A stretch of 64,000 bases of DNA from DATKFM01 sp046154965 (GTDB lineage Bacteria > Pseudomonadota > Alphaproteobacteria > Dongiales > Dongiaceae), in the NCBI GenBank assembly GCA_046154965.1, contig JBJXDY010000096.1:1-64000 (forward strand), given 5' to 3'. Below are positions 42,508-51,673 of the stretch, piece after piece (position 1 is the stretch's first letter; every line of letters begins with the position of its first letter). The translations under genes and the position numbers were made by a program. The notes below the pieces were generated by a model that saw only the letters and a list, made by a program, of their open reading frames with translations, made no database searches and had not been told where the DNA came from.

Positions 42508-45074
42508 AGGCGACCGGTCATCAGCACAAACCGGCGGACTCGCTTTCAGTCTACCGCACCAAGCGCAACTTCACGAAGACCGCCGAGCCCAAGGGAAAGA
42601 CGGGACGCGCCGGCGGCAATCGCTATCTCATCCAGAAACATGACGCGCGCCGGCTGCATTACGATTTGCGGCTGGAAATGGACGGAGTCCTCAAAAGCTG
42701 GGCGGTGACCCGCGGTCCCAGCATCGATCCCGGCGACAAGCGCCTGGCGGTGCAGGTGGAGGACCATCCGCTCGAATACGGCGACTTCGAAGGCACCATC
42801 CCCGCCGGCGAATATGGCGGCGGTACCGTAATGCTGTGGGACAGCGGAACCTGGGAATCGCTTGGCGATGCGCACCGGATGCTGCGGGACGGCAGGCTGA
42901 CTTTTCGGCTGCGTGGCAAGAAGCTGAAGGGCGAATGGCATCTGGTGCGCATGCGCGGTTCGCCGCGGGAGAAGCGCGCCAATTGGCTGCTAATCAAGAG
43001 CCGGGATGACGCCGCGCGGCCGGGCTCGGGCGACATGGTCGTGACGCAGCAAGACCGCAGCGTGAAGACCGGCATGACTCTGAAGCAGATCGAGTCGGAC
43101 AAGAAAGGCAAGCAGTGGTCGAGCAAGAAGCGAGCCGCTGAGAAGAGCGTTGAGACGTGCCCTGTGCCGAAACGTAAAGCGATGCCACGCCGGAAAACGG
43201 GCACAACCAAGCTGGGACGTGCCGCCTCCATGCCGGATTTCATCCCGTTGCAACTGGCCACGAGAGTCGCCGAACCGCCGGACGGATCCAAGTGGATCCA
43301 TGAGATCAAATTCGATGGCTACCGGGCCGAGGCGCGGCTCGATGGCGGCAAGGTCAAGATATTGACCCGCAGCGGCTTGGATTGGACCGCCCGCTTTCCC
43401 AGCATCGCGAAGGCCGTTGCCGCTTTGCCGGCCAACCGGGTGCTGATCGATGGCGAGATCATTGCGTTGGACCGTGGCAATTCGCCGCGCTTCGCGCTGC
43501 TGCAGCAGGCGCTTTCGGAGGGCCGCGACGACGGCCTCATCTACATGGTTTTCGATCTGCTGCATCTCGACGGGCGCGATGTGAGCAAGCTGGCGTTGCG
43601 CGACCGCAAGGAACTTCTGGCGGAGCTGGTCCGCACCGCCGATCCGTCCATACGCTACAGCGACCATTTCGGTGGCGACGCGCAGAAGATCTACCGCCAC
43701 GCCTGCCGCATGGCGCTCGAGGGCGTGGTGTCGAAGATGGCGGACGATCCCTACCGCTCCGGGCGTGGCCGGAGCTGGGTGAAGTCCAAATGCCGCGAGC
43801 GGCAGGAGTTCGTCATCGGCGGCTATACCGATCCCCAGGGAAGCCGCCAGGGGCTCGGCGCGCTGCTGCTGGGCTATTGGCAGTCAGGCCGCTTCGTTTA
43901 TGCCGGCCGCGTCGGCACAGGGTTCGGCGACGAAGCGGGCCGTAAGCTGCGCAAGAAACTGGACGCAATTGCGACCGCCCGCAGCCCTTTTGTGGAAACG
44001 CCGGGACTGGCGCGACGCGGCGTGCATTTCGTGACTCCGAAGCTGGTAGCGGAAGTGGAGTTTGCCACCTGGACGGCGGATGGGTTGGTGCGGCAGGCTT
44101 CCTTCATCGCCCTGCGCGACGACAAGCCGCCTAAGGCAATCGGCCGCGAGCGGGTGCGGAAGGCGGCGGAGGTCACAGTGAAGCAATCCAGCGGCGAACA
44201 GCAGGTGGGCGGCGTCAGGCTGACCCACCCGGACCGGATCCTCTATCCCAAGCTCAAGCTGACGAAGGCCGATCTCGCGGAATACTACCTCGGCGTTGCC
44301 GAACTGCTGCTGCCCTATGTCGCCGACCGGCCGTTGTCGATAGTGCGCTGTCCCGATGGGCAGAACGGCGCCTGCTTCTATCAGAAGCATCTCACGGCGG
44401 GCATGCCCAAGGCGATCAAGCCGATCCGGCTGCGGGAAAGCGGCGCCTCGAAGCAATATGTGTCGGTCGGCGATGCAACGGGGCTGGTGGCCCTGGTGCA
44501 GTTCGGCGTGCTCGAGCTTCATCCCTGGGGCTGCGCGCCCGGCAAGATCGAATCCGCCGACCGGATCATCTTCGACCTGGATCCCGATCCGGCCGTGCCT
44601 TGGCCGAAGGTTGTCGCCGCCGCCAAACTGGTGCGCGACCGGCTGTCGTCTGTGAACTTGCAGAGCTTCGTCAAGACGACGGGCGGGAAGGGCCTGCATG
44701 TCGCTGTGCCATTGTCGCCGCCGATGCCCTGGGCCGCAGTGAAATCCTTCTCCCAGGCTTTTGCGGCGCAGATGGCCGTTGATGCGCCGGATGATTTCGT
44801 CGCCAAGAGCTCGAAGGCCGCACGGCGCGGCAAGATCTTCATCGACTATCTGCGCAACCAGCGCGGCGCGACCGCCGTGGCGCCTTACTCTACCCGCGCG
44901 ACCCCAGGGGCGACCGTTTCCGTGCCGCTGGATTGGAAGGAACTCACGGGCAGCCTGCGATCCGATGCCTTCGATGCGGCCAATGTTCCGGCAAAGCTCA
45001 AGCGCCGGAGGCGCGATCCCTGGAAAGAATTCTTCACGCTGCGGCAGACGATCGATCGCAGATTGTTCGGATAG
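42504..45074 (+). CDS. ligD: multifunctional DNA ligase D
   Basis: The 856-residue protein has three domains. An N-terminal 3'-phosphoesterase (about 40-190; RRLHYDLRLEMDGVLKSWA) is followed by a Lys-rich linker. The ATP-dependent ligase domain (about 245-545) has nucleotidyl lysine K268 in IKFDGYRAEARL. A C-terminal primase-polymerase domain (about 570-850) shows LTHPDRILYPKLKLTK, FDLDPDPAVPW (metal aspartates) and GLHVAVPLSP. It trims, fills and seals ends held by Ku. The PE-LIG-POL order is the one usual in alpha- and gammaproteobacteria. Confidence 0.93.
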   Translation: MKATGHQHKPADSLSVYRTKRNFTKTAEPKGKTGRAGGNRYLIQKHDARRLHYDLRLEMDGVLKSWAVTRGPSIDPGDKRLAVQVEDHPLEYGDFEGTIPAGEYGGGTVMLWDSGTWESLGDAHRMLRDGRLTFRLRGKKLKGEWHLVRMRGSPREKRANWLLIKSRDDAARPGSGDMVVTQQDRSVKTGMTLKQIESDKKGKQWSSKKRAAEKSVETCPVPKRKAMPRRKTGTTKLGRAASMPDFIPLQLATRVAEPPDGSKWIHEIKFDGYRAEARLDGGKVKILTRSGLDWTARFPSIAKAVAALPANRVLIDGEIIALDRGNSPRFALLQQALSEGRDDGLIYMVFDLLHLDGRDVSKLALRDRKELLAELVRTADPSIRYSDHFGGDAQKIYRHACRMALEGVVSKMADDPYRSGRGRSWVKSKCRERQEFVIGGYTDPQGSRQGLGALLLGYWQSGRFVYAGRVGTGFGDEAGRKLRKKLDAIATARSPFVETPGLARRGVHFVTPKLVAEVEFATWTADGLVRQASFIALRDDKPPKAIGRERVRKAAEVTVKQSSGEQQVGGVRLTHPDRILYPKLKLTKADLAEYYLGVAELLLPYVADRPLSIVRCPDGQNGACFYQKHLTAGMPKAIKPIRLRESGASKQYVSVGDATGLVALVQFGVLELHPWGCAPGKIESADRIIFDLDPDPAVPWPKVVAAAKLVRDRLSSVNLQSFVKTTGGKGLHVAVPLSPPMPWAAVKSFSQAFAAQMAVDAPDDFVAKSSKAARRGKIFIDYLRNQRGATAVAPYSTRATPGATVSVPLDWKELTGSLRSDAFDAANVPAKLKRRRRDPWKEFFTLRQTIDRRLFG

Positions 45075-45135
45075 AGCACGCATCGCGCAGTCTCGCGATG
45101 GCACAAACGCGCCTGACGTATGTTTCTGACAAAAA

Positions 45136-45150
45136 TACGTGTAACACGTA
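45136..45150. promoter_or_regulatory. perfect 15-bp palindrome, operator-like
   Basis: TACGTGTAACACGTA reads TACGTGT / ACACGTA around a central A. TTGACC occurs 14 bp downstream. It has the look of a dimeric regulator site, but no regulator or promoter target is evident nearby. Confidence 0.3.
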
Positions 45151-45208
45151 ATATTTCTTGACCGCCGGACGTCAGTTGCCGTACACTATTCAGCGGCACT
45201 CTTCGCTA

Positions 45209-45228
45209 TTGGACATTGTGCATCGGAA
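45209..45228. repeat. 20-bp dispersed repeat, copy 2
   Basis: TTGGACATTGTGCATCGGAA differs at one base from 24561-24580, about 20.6 kb away. Confidence 0.35.
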
Positions 45229-45607
45229 AAACCTGACGTTTGCCGCACTCGTGCAAGCGAACGACACTCGTCTAGCCGAAATCCTCCTGCGTCGATGTGG
45301 AGGGTTGTTTTCGCAAAAAACACAAACCTGGGAGATTTCCCGGTGCTTTCAGCCTGTTGCGAGCGCACGCCGTGGAAAACAACCCTCGCGCGGCAGGACT
45401 GACAACCGTTCTCTCTGACGATATTCCCATGTGACATGCCAAGCTTGGAGAGGCAGCCGCTGAGCGGTTTCTTGTCTGAAACTGCTGCAAGGCTGTGACG
45501 GTTCTACGCTCCGGCGCCTCGCCTTGGTTCCTTGTGTTGTTGCGCCGGCGCCCCTAGCATCTCCGTCCCGCGCAAGGCGGAAACAATCTCTGATATAGGA
45601 GGACTTC

Positions 45608-46093
45608 ATGCGGTTCTGGATGTTGACGGGCATTTCTCTGATCGGTCTGGCCTTCGGCGGCAATGCCTGGGCGGTTGAAGCGGAACAGAAGATCGAGGCG
45701 GCCGGTTCGGTGGACAAGGCCTGGACGCTGATCGGCGATTTCTGCGGTATCGCGAACTGGCATCCGGTGGTGGCAGCATGCGAGATGAAAGAAATGGACG
45801 GCGCCAAGATCCGCACACTGACCACCCAGGACGGCGGGGTGATCGTGGAGAAGCTGACCAACTGGGACGATGCGGCGCATTCCTACAGCTACGAGATCCT
45901 GGAGAGCCCGCTGCCGGTCGCCAACTATGCCTCGACCATCAAGGTGGAAGCGGGCAGCGCGGCCGATACGGTGGCGATCGACTGGTCGTCGACCTTCGAT
46001 GCCAAGGGCGCGTCCGACGACGACGCGAAGAAGACAATCCTCGGTATCTACGACGCCGGCCTCGGCTCGTTGAAAGAAAAGCTCGCGCAGTAA
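45608..46093 (+). CDS. secreted SRPBCC-fold (polyketide cyclase-like) protein
   Basis: The 161-residue product has a signal peptide (MRFWMLTGISLIGLAFGGNA) and then a START/SRPBCC ligand-binding fold: VDKAWTLIGDFCGIANWHPVV is the usual opening helix and strand, with HSYSYEILESPLPVANYAST in the sheet. Such periplasmic proteins bind hydrophobic ligands. It is not a CoxG homologue as far as I can see. AGGAGG lies about eight bases before the ATG. It is a single gene, convergent with the permease at 46140. Confidence 0.75.
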   Translation: MRFWMLTGISLIGLAFGGNAWAVEAEQKIEAAGSVDKAWTLIGDFCGIANWHPVVAACEMKEMDGAKIRTLTTQDGGVIVEKLTNWDDAAHSYSYEILESPLPVANYASTIKVEAGSAADTVAIDWSSTFDAKGASDDDAKKTILGIYDAGLGSLKEKLAQ

Positions 46094-46111
46094 GAATGCG
46101 CGGCATTGTGC

Positions 46112-46131
46112 GGGCGCCCGCCGCGGCGCCC
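46112..46131. terminator. GC-rich hairpin between convergent genes
   Basis: GGGCGCC (46112-46118) and GGCGCCC (46125-46131) form a perfect 7-bp stem with a 6-nt loop, lying in the 46-bp gap between two convergent genes. No U-run is present, so termination would have to work without one. Confidence 0.35.
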
Positions 46132-46139
46132 GCCGCTGC

Positions 46140-46964
46140 CTACTTGCTGTAGCGCAGCCGCTCCGACCGCCGGCGAAGCAACTCCACCGTCAGCAGCAGC
46201 AGGATCGACACCAGGATCAGCAACGTCGCCACCGCGGCGATGCCCGGGCTGACATATTCCCGCACGCCGCTCCAGATCTGCCGCGGCAGCGTGCGCTGCT
46301 CCGGTGCGGCGATGAACAGCGTCACCACGATCTCATCGAACGACGTTGCGAAAGCGAACAGGCCGCCCGAGGCGATACCCGGGAAGATGATCGGCAGCGT
46401 CACTTTCCGGAAAGCTGTGAGCGGCGGGGCGCCCAGGCCGGCGGCCGCGCGGGCGAGGTTGGTATCGAAGCCGTCCAGCGTCGCCAGCACGGTGATGACG
46501 ACGAAGGGCACAGCCAGCGCCGTGTGGGCCAGGATCAACCCGGCATAGGTTCCCCATAGCCCGATCTGCGCCAGCAGGAAATACATAGCGACGGCGGTGA
46601 TGACGATGGGAATGAGCAGCGGCGAGATGATGAGGCCGATCAGCAACGGCTTCCACCGGAAGCGCATGCGCCAGAGGCCCATGGCGGCCGATGTTCCCAG
46701 CGCCATCGCCAGGATCGTGGTGGAGACGCCGATGAACAGGCTGTTCTTCGCCGCGTCAATCCAGGCCGCACCCTCAAGGATGCGCCGATACCACCTCAGC
46801 GAGAATCCCGGCAGCGGAAAGGCCAGCATGTCGCCTGAAGTAAAGGAGATCGGCACGATGATGACGATCGGCAACACCAGGAACAGCAGCACGGCGTAGC
46901 AGACGAGGCGCGCGCCGTAATGCCAGATCCGGTCTTCCAGGCAGGCGTAGGCTGGCAGGGCCAT
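46140..46964 (-). CDS. ABC transporter permease, PotC-like
   Basis: The 274-residue inner-membrane protein has about six hydrophobic helices and the EAA-type loop NLARAAAGLGAPPLTAFRKVTLP near residue 175. It starts three bases after the stop of the upstream permease and forms the second half of that channel. The binding protein encoded at 50539-51594 is the probable partner. No ATP-binding subunit gene lies in this cluster. Confidence 0.85.
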   Translation of the reverse strand: MALPAYACLEDRIWHYGARLVCYAVLLFLVLPIVIIVPISFTSGDMLAFPLPGFSLRWYRRILEGAAWIDAAKNSLFIGVSTTILAMALGTSAAMGLWRMRFRWKPLLIGLIISPLLIPIVITAVAMYFLLAQIGLWGTYAGLILAHTALAVPFVVITVLATLDGFDTNLARAAAGLGAPPLTAFRKVTLPIIFPGIASGGLFAFATSFDEIVVTLFIAAPEQRTLPRQIWSGVREYVSPGIAAVATLLILVSILLLLTVELLRRRSERLRYSK

Positions 46965-46967
46965 GGC

Positions 46968-48236
46968 TCAGCTCCTGCGCATCAGCGGGCCGGCGGCGAT
47001 CAGCCGGCCCAGCAGCACCAGCAGGATCAGCGTGGCCAGCAGCAGCAGCGCGCCCAGCGCCGAGGCCATGCCCCAGTTCACCACCTCATTAAGGTGATAG
47101 GTGATCATGTAGGAGATCATCTGGTCGTTCGGCCCGCCGACCAGCGCCGGCGTGATGTAATAGCCGAGCGCCATGATGAAGACGAGCAGCGTGCCGGCGG
47201 CGAGGCCCGGGATCGTCTGCGGCAGATAGATGCGGAGGAACGCGTATCGCGTGGTGGCGCCCAGGGATTGCGCGGCGCGCATATGCGTCGGCGGGATGCC
47301 TTTCATCACGCTGTAGAGCGGCAGTATCATGTAGGGGAGCAGCACATGCACCATGGCGACCAGCACGCCGAAGCGGTTGAAGATAAGCTCCAGCGGTTCA
47401 TTGATTACATTCATCCATTGCAATGCGCTGTTCACCGGACCGTTGCCCTGAAGCAGGATGATCCAGGCCGTGGTGCGCACCAGCAGCGAGGTCCAGAACG
47501 GCAGCATGACGCCGATCATCAGCAGATTGGCCTGCCGCGCCGGCAAGGCGTTGAGCACGAAGGCCACGGGGAATCCCAGCAGCGCACAAAGCAGCGCCAC
47601 CTCGATGCTGATCTCGAACGTGCGGAACAAGAGGCGCTTATAGAGCAAGCGCTCCGCCGGCTGGCTGACGATGTTGCCTTGCTCATCCAGCTTAAGGTCG
47701 ACGGCGCCCAGCAAGTAAGACGCCGTAAACCGGCCGGACTCGTTCTTCAACGTCGCCCAATAGCCGGTATCGCCCCACTTCTTGTCGAGTCCGATCAGCG
47801 TCTCACGCCAGCTCCCCATGGGCGCCGCCGGCAGATTGTTCGCGGTCTTAATGATCAGGCTGCGAAAGCCTTCGCGGTTGGCGTTGAGATAACGGCCGAG
47901 CACGGCGGCATTGCCGCCGGGGGGAATGCTCCGCAAATCGGCGGCGAGCGATTCGTACACCGCCTCCGGCGGCAACTCCGGCGGCGACCATTCGGCGATC
48001 GCGACCACCGTGCGGGGCAAATTGCGGGGCACGATGCCGTTATCGACCGCGCGAATGACGAACATGCAGATCGGTCCGACAAAGACCAGGAACAGGAAGG
48101 CGATCAGCGGCAGCACCAGCAGCATGTCGCGCAGGAGGCGGCGGCGCTCGATCCGGCGCAGTTCGCCCTTCAAGCCGGCGAGGGCGAAGCCGGCGGGCGC
48201 CGGCGGGGCTAGGGCGGTGGCGGCGGTCGACGGCAT
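46968..48236 (-). CDS. ABC transporter permease, PotB-like with long periplasmic insert
   Basis: The start MPSTAATALAPP (48236) is preferred over a Met further upstream that would place the coding region over the operator at 48278. The product has 422 residues against about 290 for PotB. After the first helix (LLVLPLIAFLFLVFVGPICM) there is an insert of roughly 140 residues, predicted periplasmic, before the next helices. The EAA loop MRAAQSLGATTRYAFLRIYLP is intact. The insert may contact the binding protein. A GTGATCAC palindrome lies about 40 bp upstream. Confidence 0.8.
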   Translation of the reverse strand: MPSTAATALAPPAPAGFALAGLKGELRRIERRRLLRDMLLVLPLIAFLFLVFVGPICMFVIRAVDNGIVPRNLPRTVVAIAEWSPPELPPEAVYESLAADLRSIPPGGNAAVLGRYLNANREGFRSLIIKTANNLPAAPMGSWRETLIGLDKKWGDTGYWATLKNESGRFTASYLLGAVDLKLDEQGNIVSQPAERLLYKRLLFRTFEISIEVALLCALLGFPVAFVLNALPARQANLLMIGVMLPFWTSLLVRTTAWIILLQGNGPVNSALQWMNVINEPLELIFNRFGVLVAMVHVLLPYMILPLYSVMKGIPPTHMRAAQSLGATTRYAFLRIYLPQTIPGLAAGTLLVFIMALGYYITPALVGGPNDQMISYMITYHLNEVVNWGMASALGALLLLATLILLVLLGRLIAAGPLMRRS

Positions 48237-48277
48237 CTCAGCGATCGCGGATGGCGGAAAGAGAGTGATTGATGTTA

Positions 48278-48289
48278 TTGTGATCACTC
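48278..48289. promoter_or_regulatory. GntR-type operator candidate, permease/gntR divergent promoter
   Basis: TTGTGATCACTC contains the palindrome GTGATCAC and differs only at the last two bases from the site at 51674-51685. It lies between the divergent permease operon and the GntR regulator gene, the expected place for autoregulation and control of transport. Confidence 0.6.
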
Positions 48290-48342
48290 ATTACACATGA
48301 ACCCGGAAAGGCCGCTGCGCGGGGTCGCGCAGGCAGGAACTG

Positions 48343-49077
48343 ATGATGAAAAGCAGAAAAGCGCCGCAGAAGAAAGCCGCGGGCCGCAGTCGCGCCGCGC
48401 CGGCATCCCGCGCGGCCGATGCGCCCTTCGCGGTTCCCAAGCTGCAGCGCAACACCCTCAACGAAGAGGTCTACGAGCAGCTCAAGCAGGCGTTGATGAC
48501 CGGCCGCATCGCGCCGGGCGCCACCATGACCATCCGCAGCCTGGCCGCGTCTTTCGGCATCAGCCCAATGCCCGTGCGCGAGGCGCTGCGCCGGCTGGTG
48601 GCGGAGCATGTGCTGTTCCTGCTGCCGAACCGCAGCGTCTCCATGCCCGTCGTCACCCGGGAACGTTTCCGCGAGATCACGCGCATCCGCACCTCGCTGG
48701 AAGGACTCGCGGCGGAAGAGGCGACGCCGCTGATCGACAGCGGCACGATCGACCGCATGGCGCAGCTCAATGACGAGATGGAGCGCGAGGACGCGGCCAA
48801 GACCCCGGATTATCTGGTCAAGAACCGGGAGCTGCATTTCAGCCTGTACCGCGCCTGCCAGATGCCGACGCTGGTGAAGATCATCGAGTCGCTGTGGCTG
48901 CAGATCGGCCCGCTGCTGACCATCCAGCAGGGCATCTATGTCAAGGCCGGTATCACCGTGCAGACCCATCACCGCCGCCTGCTGAAAGCGCTGCGCAAGC
49001 GCAATGCGCAGGAAGCGCGAGTCTCGATCGTCGACGACATCGAGGATGCGGCGAAGCTGATCGCGGATGCGCTGTAG
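48343..49077 (+). CDS. GntR-family regulator with FCD domain
   Basis: The 244-residue protein has a basic N-terminal extension, then a GntR winged helix (about 40-105; LNEEVYEQLKQALMTGRI, TIRSLAASFGISPMPVREAL). Its FCD effector domain has EITRIRTSLEGLAAEEA, ELHFSLYRA and HHRRLLKALRKRNAQEA; the Asp/His set usually binds a metal and an organic acid. It probably represses the surrounding transport and degradation genes through the two GTGATCAC palindromes until the substrate or a metabolite binds. It is divergent from the permeases and convergent with the aminotransferase gene. Confidence 0.88.
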   Translation: MMKSRKAPQKKAAGRSRAAPASRAADAPFAVPKLQRNTLNEEVYEQLKQALMTGRIAPGATMTIRSLAASFGISPMPVREALRRLVAEHVLFLLPNRSVSMPVVTRERFREITRIRTSLEGLAAEEATPLIDSGTIDRMAQLNDEMEREDAAKTPDYLVKNRELHFSLYRACQMPTLVKIIESLWLQIGPLLTIQQGIYVKAGITVQTHHRRLLKALRKRNAQEARVSIVDDIEDAAKLIADAL

Positions 49078-49087
49078 CGGGCGCGCC

Positions 49088-50446
49088 TCAGCTCAGCGCC
49101 GTGCGCACGAGATCGCCACGATTTATCAGGAACTCCTCGACCGCCTGGCATAGCTGCTCGGTTTCCGCCTCGGTGGTTTCGATCGACAGATTGCCCATGA
49201 TGCGCCGCGACAGATATTGCCCGGCCGCCAGCATGTCCAGGTGGAACAGCTTTTTCAGGTCGGCAACGGCGGTCTCGCGGCCATGCTCGCCCTTGTCGAG
49301 ATCGGCGGCATTGCGGATCGGCCCGTCATGGAAGTGGATGCCGAAGATCGAGCCGAGACCCGTGGTCTGCATGGGAACCCCATGCTTGCGAGCCAGCTCG
49401 TTCAGCCGGTCGCGCAGCCGGTCGCCGAGACCGTTCATGCGGTCCAGCCTGTCGGCCGACAGCACCTGGGTCAGCGCCGCGTGGCCGGCCGCCATCGCCA
49501 GCACATTGTTGTTGAACGTGCCGCCATGGGGGAATGAATCGGCACGTCGCGGATCGAATCGCGCCATCAGATCGGCGCGGCCGCCGAAGGCGCCGAAGCT
49601 GAGGCCGCCGCCGACATACTTGCCGAGCGTCATCAGGTCCGGCGTCACGCCATAGCGCGCCTGCGCGCCGCCATAGCCGAGCCGCGAGGTCATGACCTCA
49701 TCGATGACTAAGAGCACGTCATGCTCGCGGCAGGCATCGGCCAGGCCGCTGATGAAGGCGGGATCGCCGGGCAGCGCGCCGGCGCCGCCCTGCATCGGCT
49801 CGACGATGACGGCTGCCAGCCGGCCGGCATGGGTGGCGATGTCGCGGCGCGTCTGCGGCAGGTCGTTGTAACGCGACAGCACCCAGTCGAACTTCATGTT
49901 CAGCGGCGAGCCGCCATGGGCGAAATAGAGGATGCTGCCGTGATAAGCGCCGTCGAACGTGAGCACGGCATCCTTGCCGGTGATGGCCCGCGCGGTGCCC
50001 AGCGCCAGCAGATTGGCCTCGGTGCCGGAGTTGCAGAAGCGCAGCAGCTCCATGGCCGGGAAGCGCTTGCGGATTTCCTCCGCCAGCAGGAATTCATGCC
50101 GAGTCGGCGCGCCCAGATTGATGCCGCCCTTGAGCGCGTCACCCACCGCTTCGGCAACGATCGGATTGGAATGGCCGAAGACGCCGGCCGTGTACTCGTT
50201 GACGAAGTCGGCGTAGCCGTGGCCGTCGGCATCGGTCAGCCGGCTGCCCTTGCCGCTGGCGATATAGAGCGGGAAAGGCGAGAAATGCACGGTCGTGCGG
50301 GTGTTGCCGCCGGGTAGGGAGCCTTGGGCTAGCTTGCTCAGCCGCTCGCTCTCCTTGTTGACGGCGCGGTAGCGTGCCTCCGCTTCGCCGACCGCCGAGG
50401 GCAGATCCTGATTGCGGCGCCTGACCGCAGCTTCGGTGGCAGACAT
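49088..50446 (-). CDS. class III aminotransferase (glutamate-1-semialdehyde aminomutase-like)
   Basis: The start at 50446 has GAGGAG six bases upstream and gives 452 residues. This is a fold-type I PLP enzyme: LRFCNSGTEANLLAL, FDGAYHGS, VIDEVMTSRLGYGG (PLP Asp) and MTLGKYVGGGLSFGAFGG with the Schiff-base lysine. SLPGGNTRTTVHFSPFPLY at the N-terminus is typical of GSAM-like catabolic transaminases rather than HemL. It probably removes the amino group from the imported substrate. It is transcribed after the binding-protein gene, 92 bp away. Confidence 0.85.
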   Translation of the reverse strand: MSATEAAVRRRNQDLPSAVGEAEARYRAVNKESERLSKLAQGSLPGGNTRTTVHFSPFPLYIASGKGSRLTDADGHGYADFVNEYTAGVFGHSNPIVAEAVGDALKGGINLGAPTRHEFLLAEEIRKRFPAMELLRFCNSGTEANLLALGTARAITGKDAVLTFDGAYHGSILYFAHGGSPLNMKFDWVLSRYNDLPQTRRDIATHAGRLAAVIVEPMQGGAGALPGDPAFISGLADACREHDVLLVIDEVMTSRLGYGGAQARYGVTPDLMTLGKYVGGGLSFGAFGGRADLMARFDPRRADSFPHGGTFNNNVLAMAAGHAALTQVLSADRLDRMNGLGDRLRDRLNELARKHGVPMQTTGLGSIFGIHFHDGPIRNAADLDKGEHGRETAVADLKKLFHLDMLAAGQYLSRRIMGNLSIETTEAETEQLCQAVEEFLINRGDLVRTALS

Positions 50447-50538
50447 CCGGTGCTCCTCGCAAAAAAAAGTGGCGGGATCGAGCGACCTGTCCGGCAGCCC
50501 GATCCCGCACGAGAGACATTCCTTAGCGAGCGATGACC

Positions 50539-51594
50539 CTACTGGCTCGCCCACGCGTTGAACCGTTCGGTGGCGGCCGCCTGATGTTCGACCCAGAAGG
50601 CGTCGCTATAGACCGCTGCCCAGGCTGCCTTGTCCGGCGACGTCGGCAGCTCACCCTTGGTCTCCGCGGGCATTTTGTCGTAGGCGGCCAGCGTCGGCAC
50701 GCCATAGCTGAGGGTCTTCACCAGTTCCGCCTGGGTTTCCGGACGGGAGTAGAATTCCAGCAACTTTGCCGCGGCGGAGGGATTCGGGCCATTGGCGATC
50801 TGCACCCAGTAGTCGGTGCCGACCCAGAAGCCGGCGTCCCAGGCGATCACCAGATTGCGCTTGTTCTCCTTGGCCGCGCCGCTGACGCGGGCGTTGAAGT
50901 TCACGACCATGGCAACGTCCCCGGCCAGCAGCCGCTGCATGCCGTCGGCAGCACTTTCCGCCCAGAGTATGTTCGGCTTCAGCTCGTCGAGCTTCTTGAA
51001 GGCGCGGTCGAAGCCGGCGGGGTCTGCCAGGACTGTATAGATGTCCTCTTTCTTCACGCCGTCGGCCATCAGGGCGATCTCCAGCATGATGCGCGCGTCC
51101 TTGTAGCAGCCACGCTTGCCCGGCCATTTGGCCACGTCCCAGAAATCGGCCCAGGTTTTCGGCCCGTCTTTGATCTTGTCGCCGTCATAGGCCATCACCG
51201 TCGACCAGATGTCGGAGGCGATGCCGCAATCATGGGCGGCGTAGTCGATCTGCTTGTCGCGGCCGCCCAGGGCGTCCCAGTTCAGCTTTACGAAGGCGTC
51301 TTCATCGCAACCCTGGATAACCTGCGGGCTTTCGAAGGCGGCGAGATCCCAGGTGATCTTGCCGGCCTCGATCTGACTGGTAAGCTTGGCATATTCACCG
51401 CCGAATTCTTCTTCGACGACCTTGATGCCCGTTTCCTTCATGAAGGGTTCGAACAGCGCCCGGCGGTAGGACTCCTGCCAAACGCCGCCCCAGCCAACGA
51501 CCACCACCTGTTCTTGCGCCTTCGCCGGCGGCGGCGCGGAGACGCTGATCGCCAACGCCAGCCCGAGCACGCCCGTCAACAGATACCGTTTCAT
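50539..51594 (-). CDS. periplasmic solute-binding protein, spermidine/putrescine type
   Basis: The start at 51594 has GGGAGG upstream and yields 351 residues with a Sec signal peptide ending AKA-QEQ. The mature protein starts VVVVGWGGVWQESYRRALFEPF, typical of PotD-like family members for small organic cations or amino acids. It shares a divergent promoter, holding a perfect TTGTGATCACAA palindrome, with the catabolic operon from 51802. It probably feeds the permeases at 46140-48236. Confidence 0.87.
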   Translation of the reverse strand: MKRYLLTGVLGLALAISVSAPPPAKAQEQVVVVGWGGVWQESYRRALFEPFMKETGIKVVEEEFGGEYAKLTSQIEAGKITWDLAAFESPQVIQGCDEDAFVKLNWDALGGRDKQIDYAAHDCGIASDIWSTVMAYDGDKIKDGPKTWADFWDVAKWPGKRGCYKDARIMLEIALMADGVKKEDIYTVLADPAGFDRAFKKLDELKPNILWAESAADGMQRLLAGDVAMVVNFNARVSGAAKENKRNLVIAWDAGFWVGTDYWVQIANGPNPSAAAKLLEFYSRPETQAELVKTLSYGVPTLAAYDKMPAETKGELPTSPDKAAWAAVYSDAFWVEHQAAATERFNAWASQ

Positions 51595-51673
51595 TGCAAC
51601 CTCCCTTAACCGCGGTTGAGGGCACGGATGCCGCTTTCCGCAGATGTTCGGCGATCTAACCCGCCAGTGCATA

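Larger units (their letters stand above)
45075..45607. other. gene-poor region downstream of ligD
   Basis: About 530 bp with no supported gene. It contains a perfect 15-bp palindrome (45136-45150), a 20-bp repeat shared with 24561-24580 (at 45209-45228), and AT-rich stretches unlike the flanking genes. The far end leads into AGGAGG just before the SRPBCC gene. It looks like a decayed insertion site. Confidence 0.4.

Noticed and set aside
45608..46093. coxG (CO dehydrogenase membrane anchor)
   Set aside because: It has the SRPBCC fold but also a Sec signal peptide and lacks the CoxG C-terminal anchor; it lies away from the cox genes.
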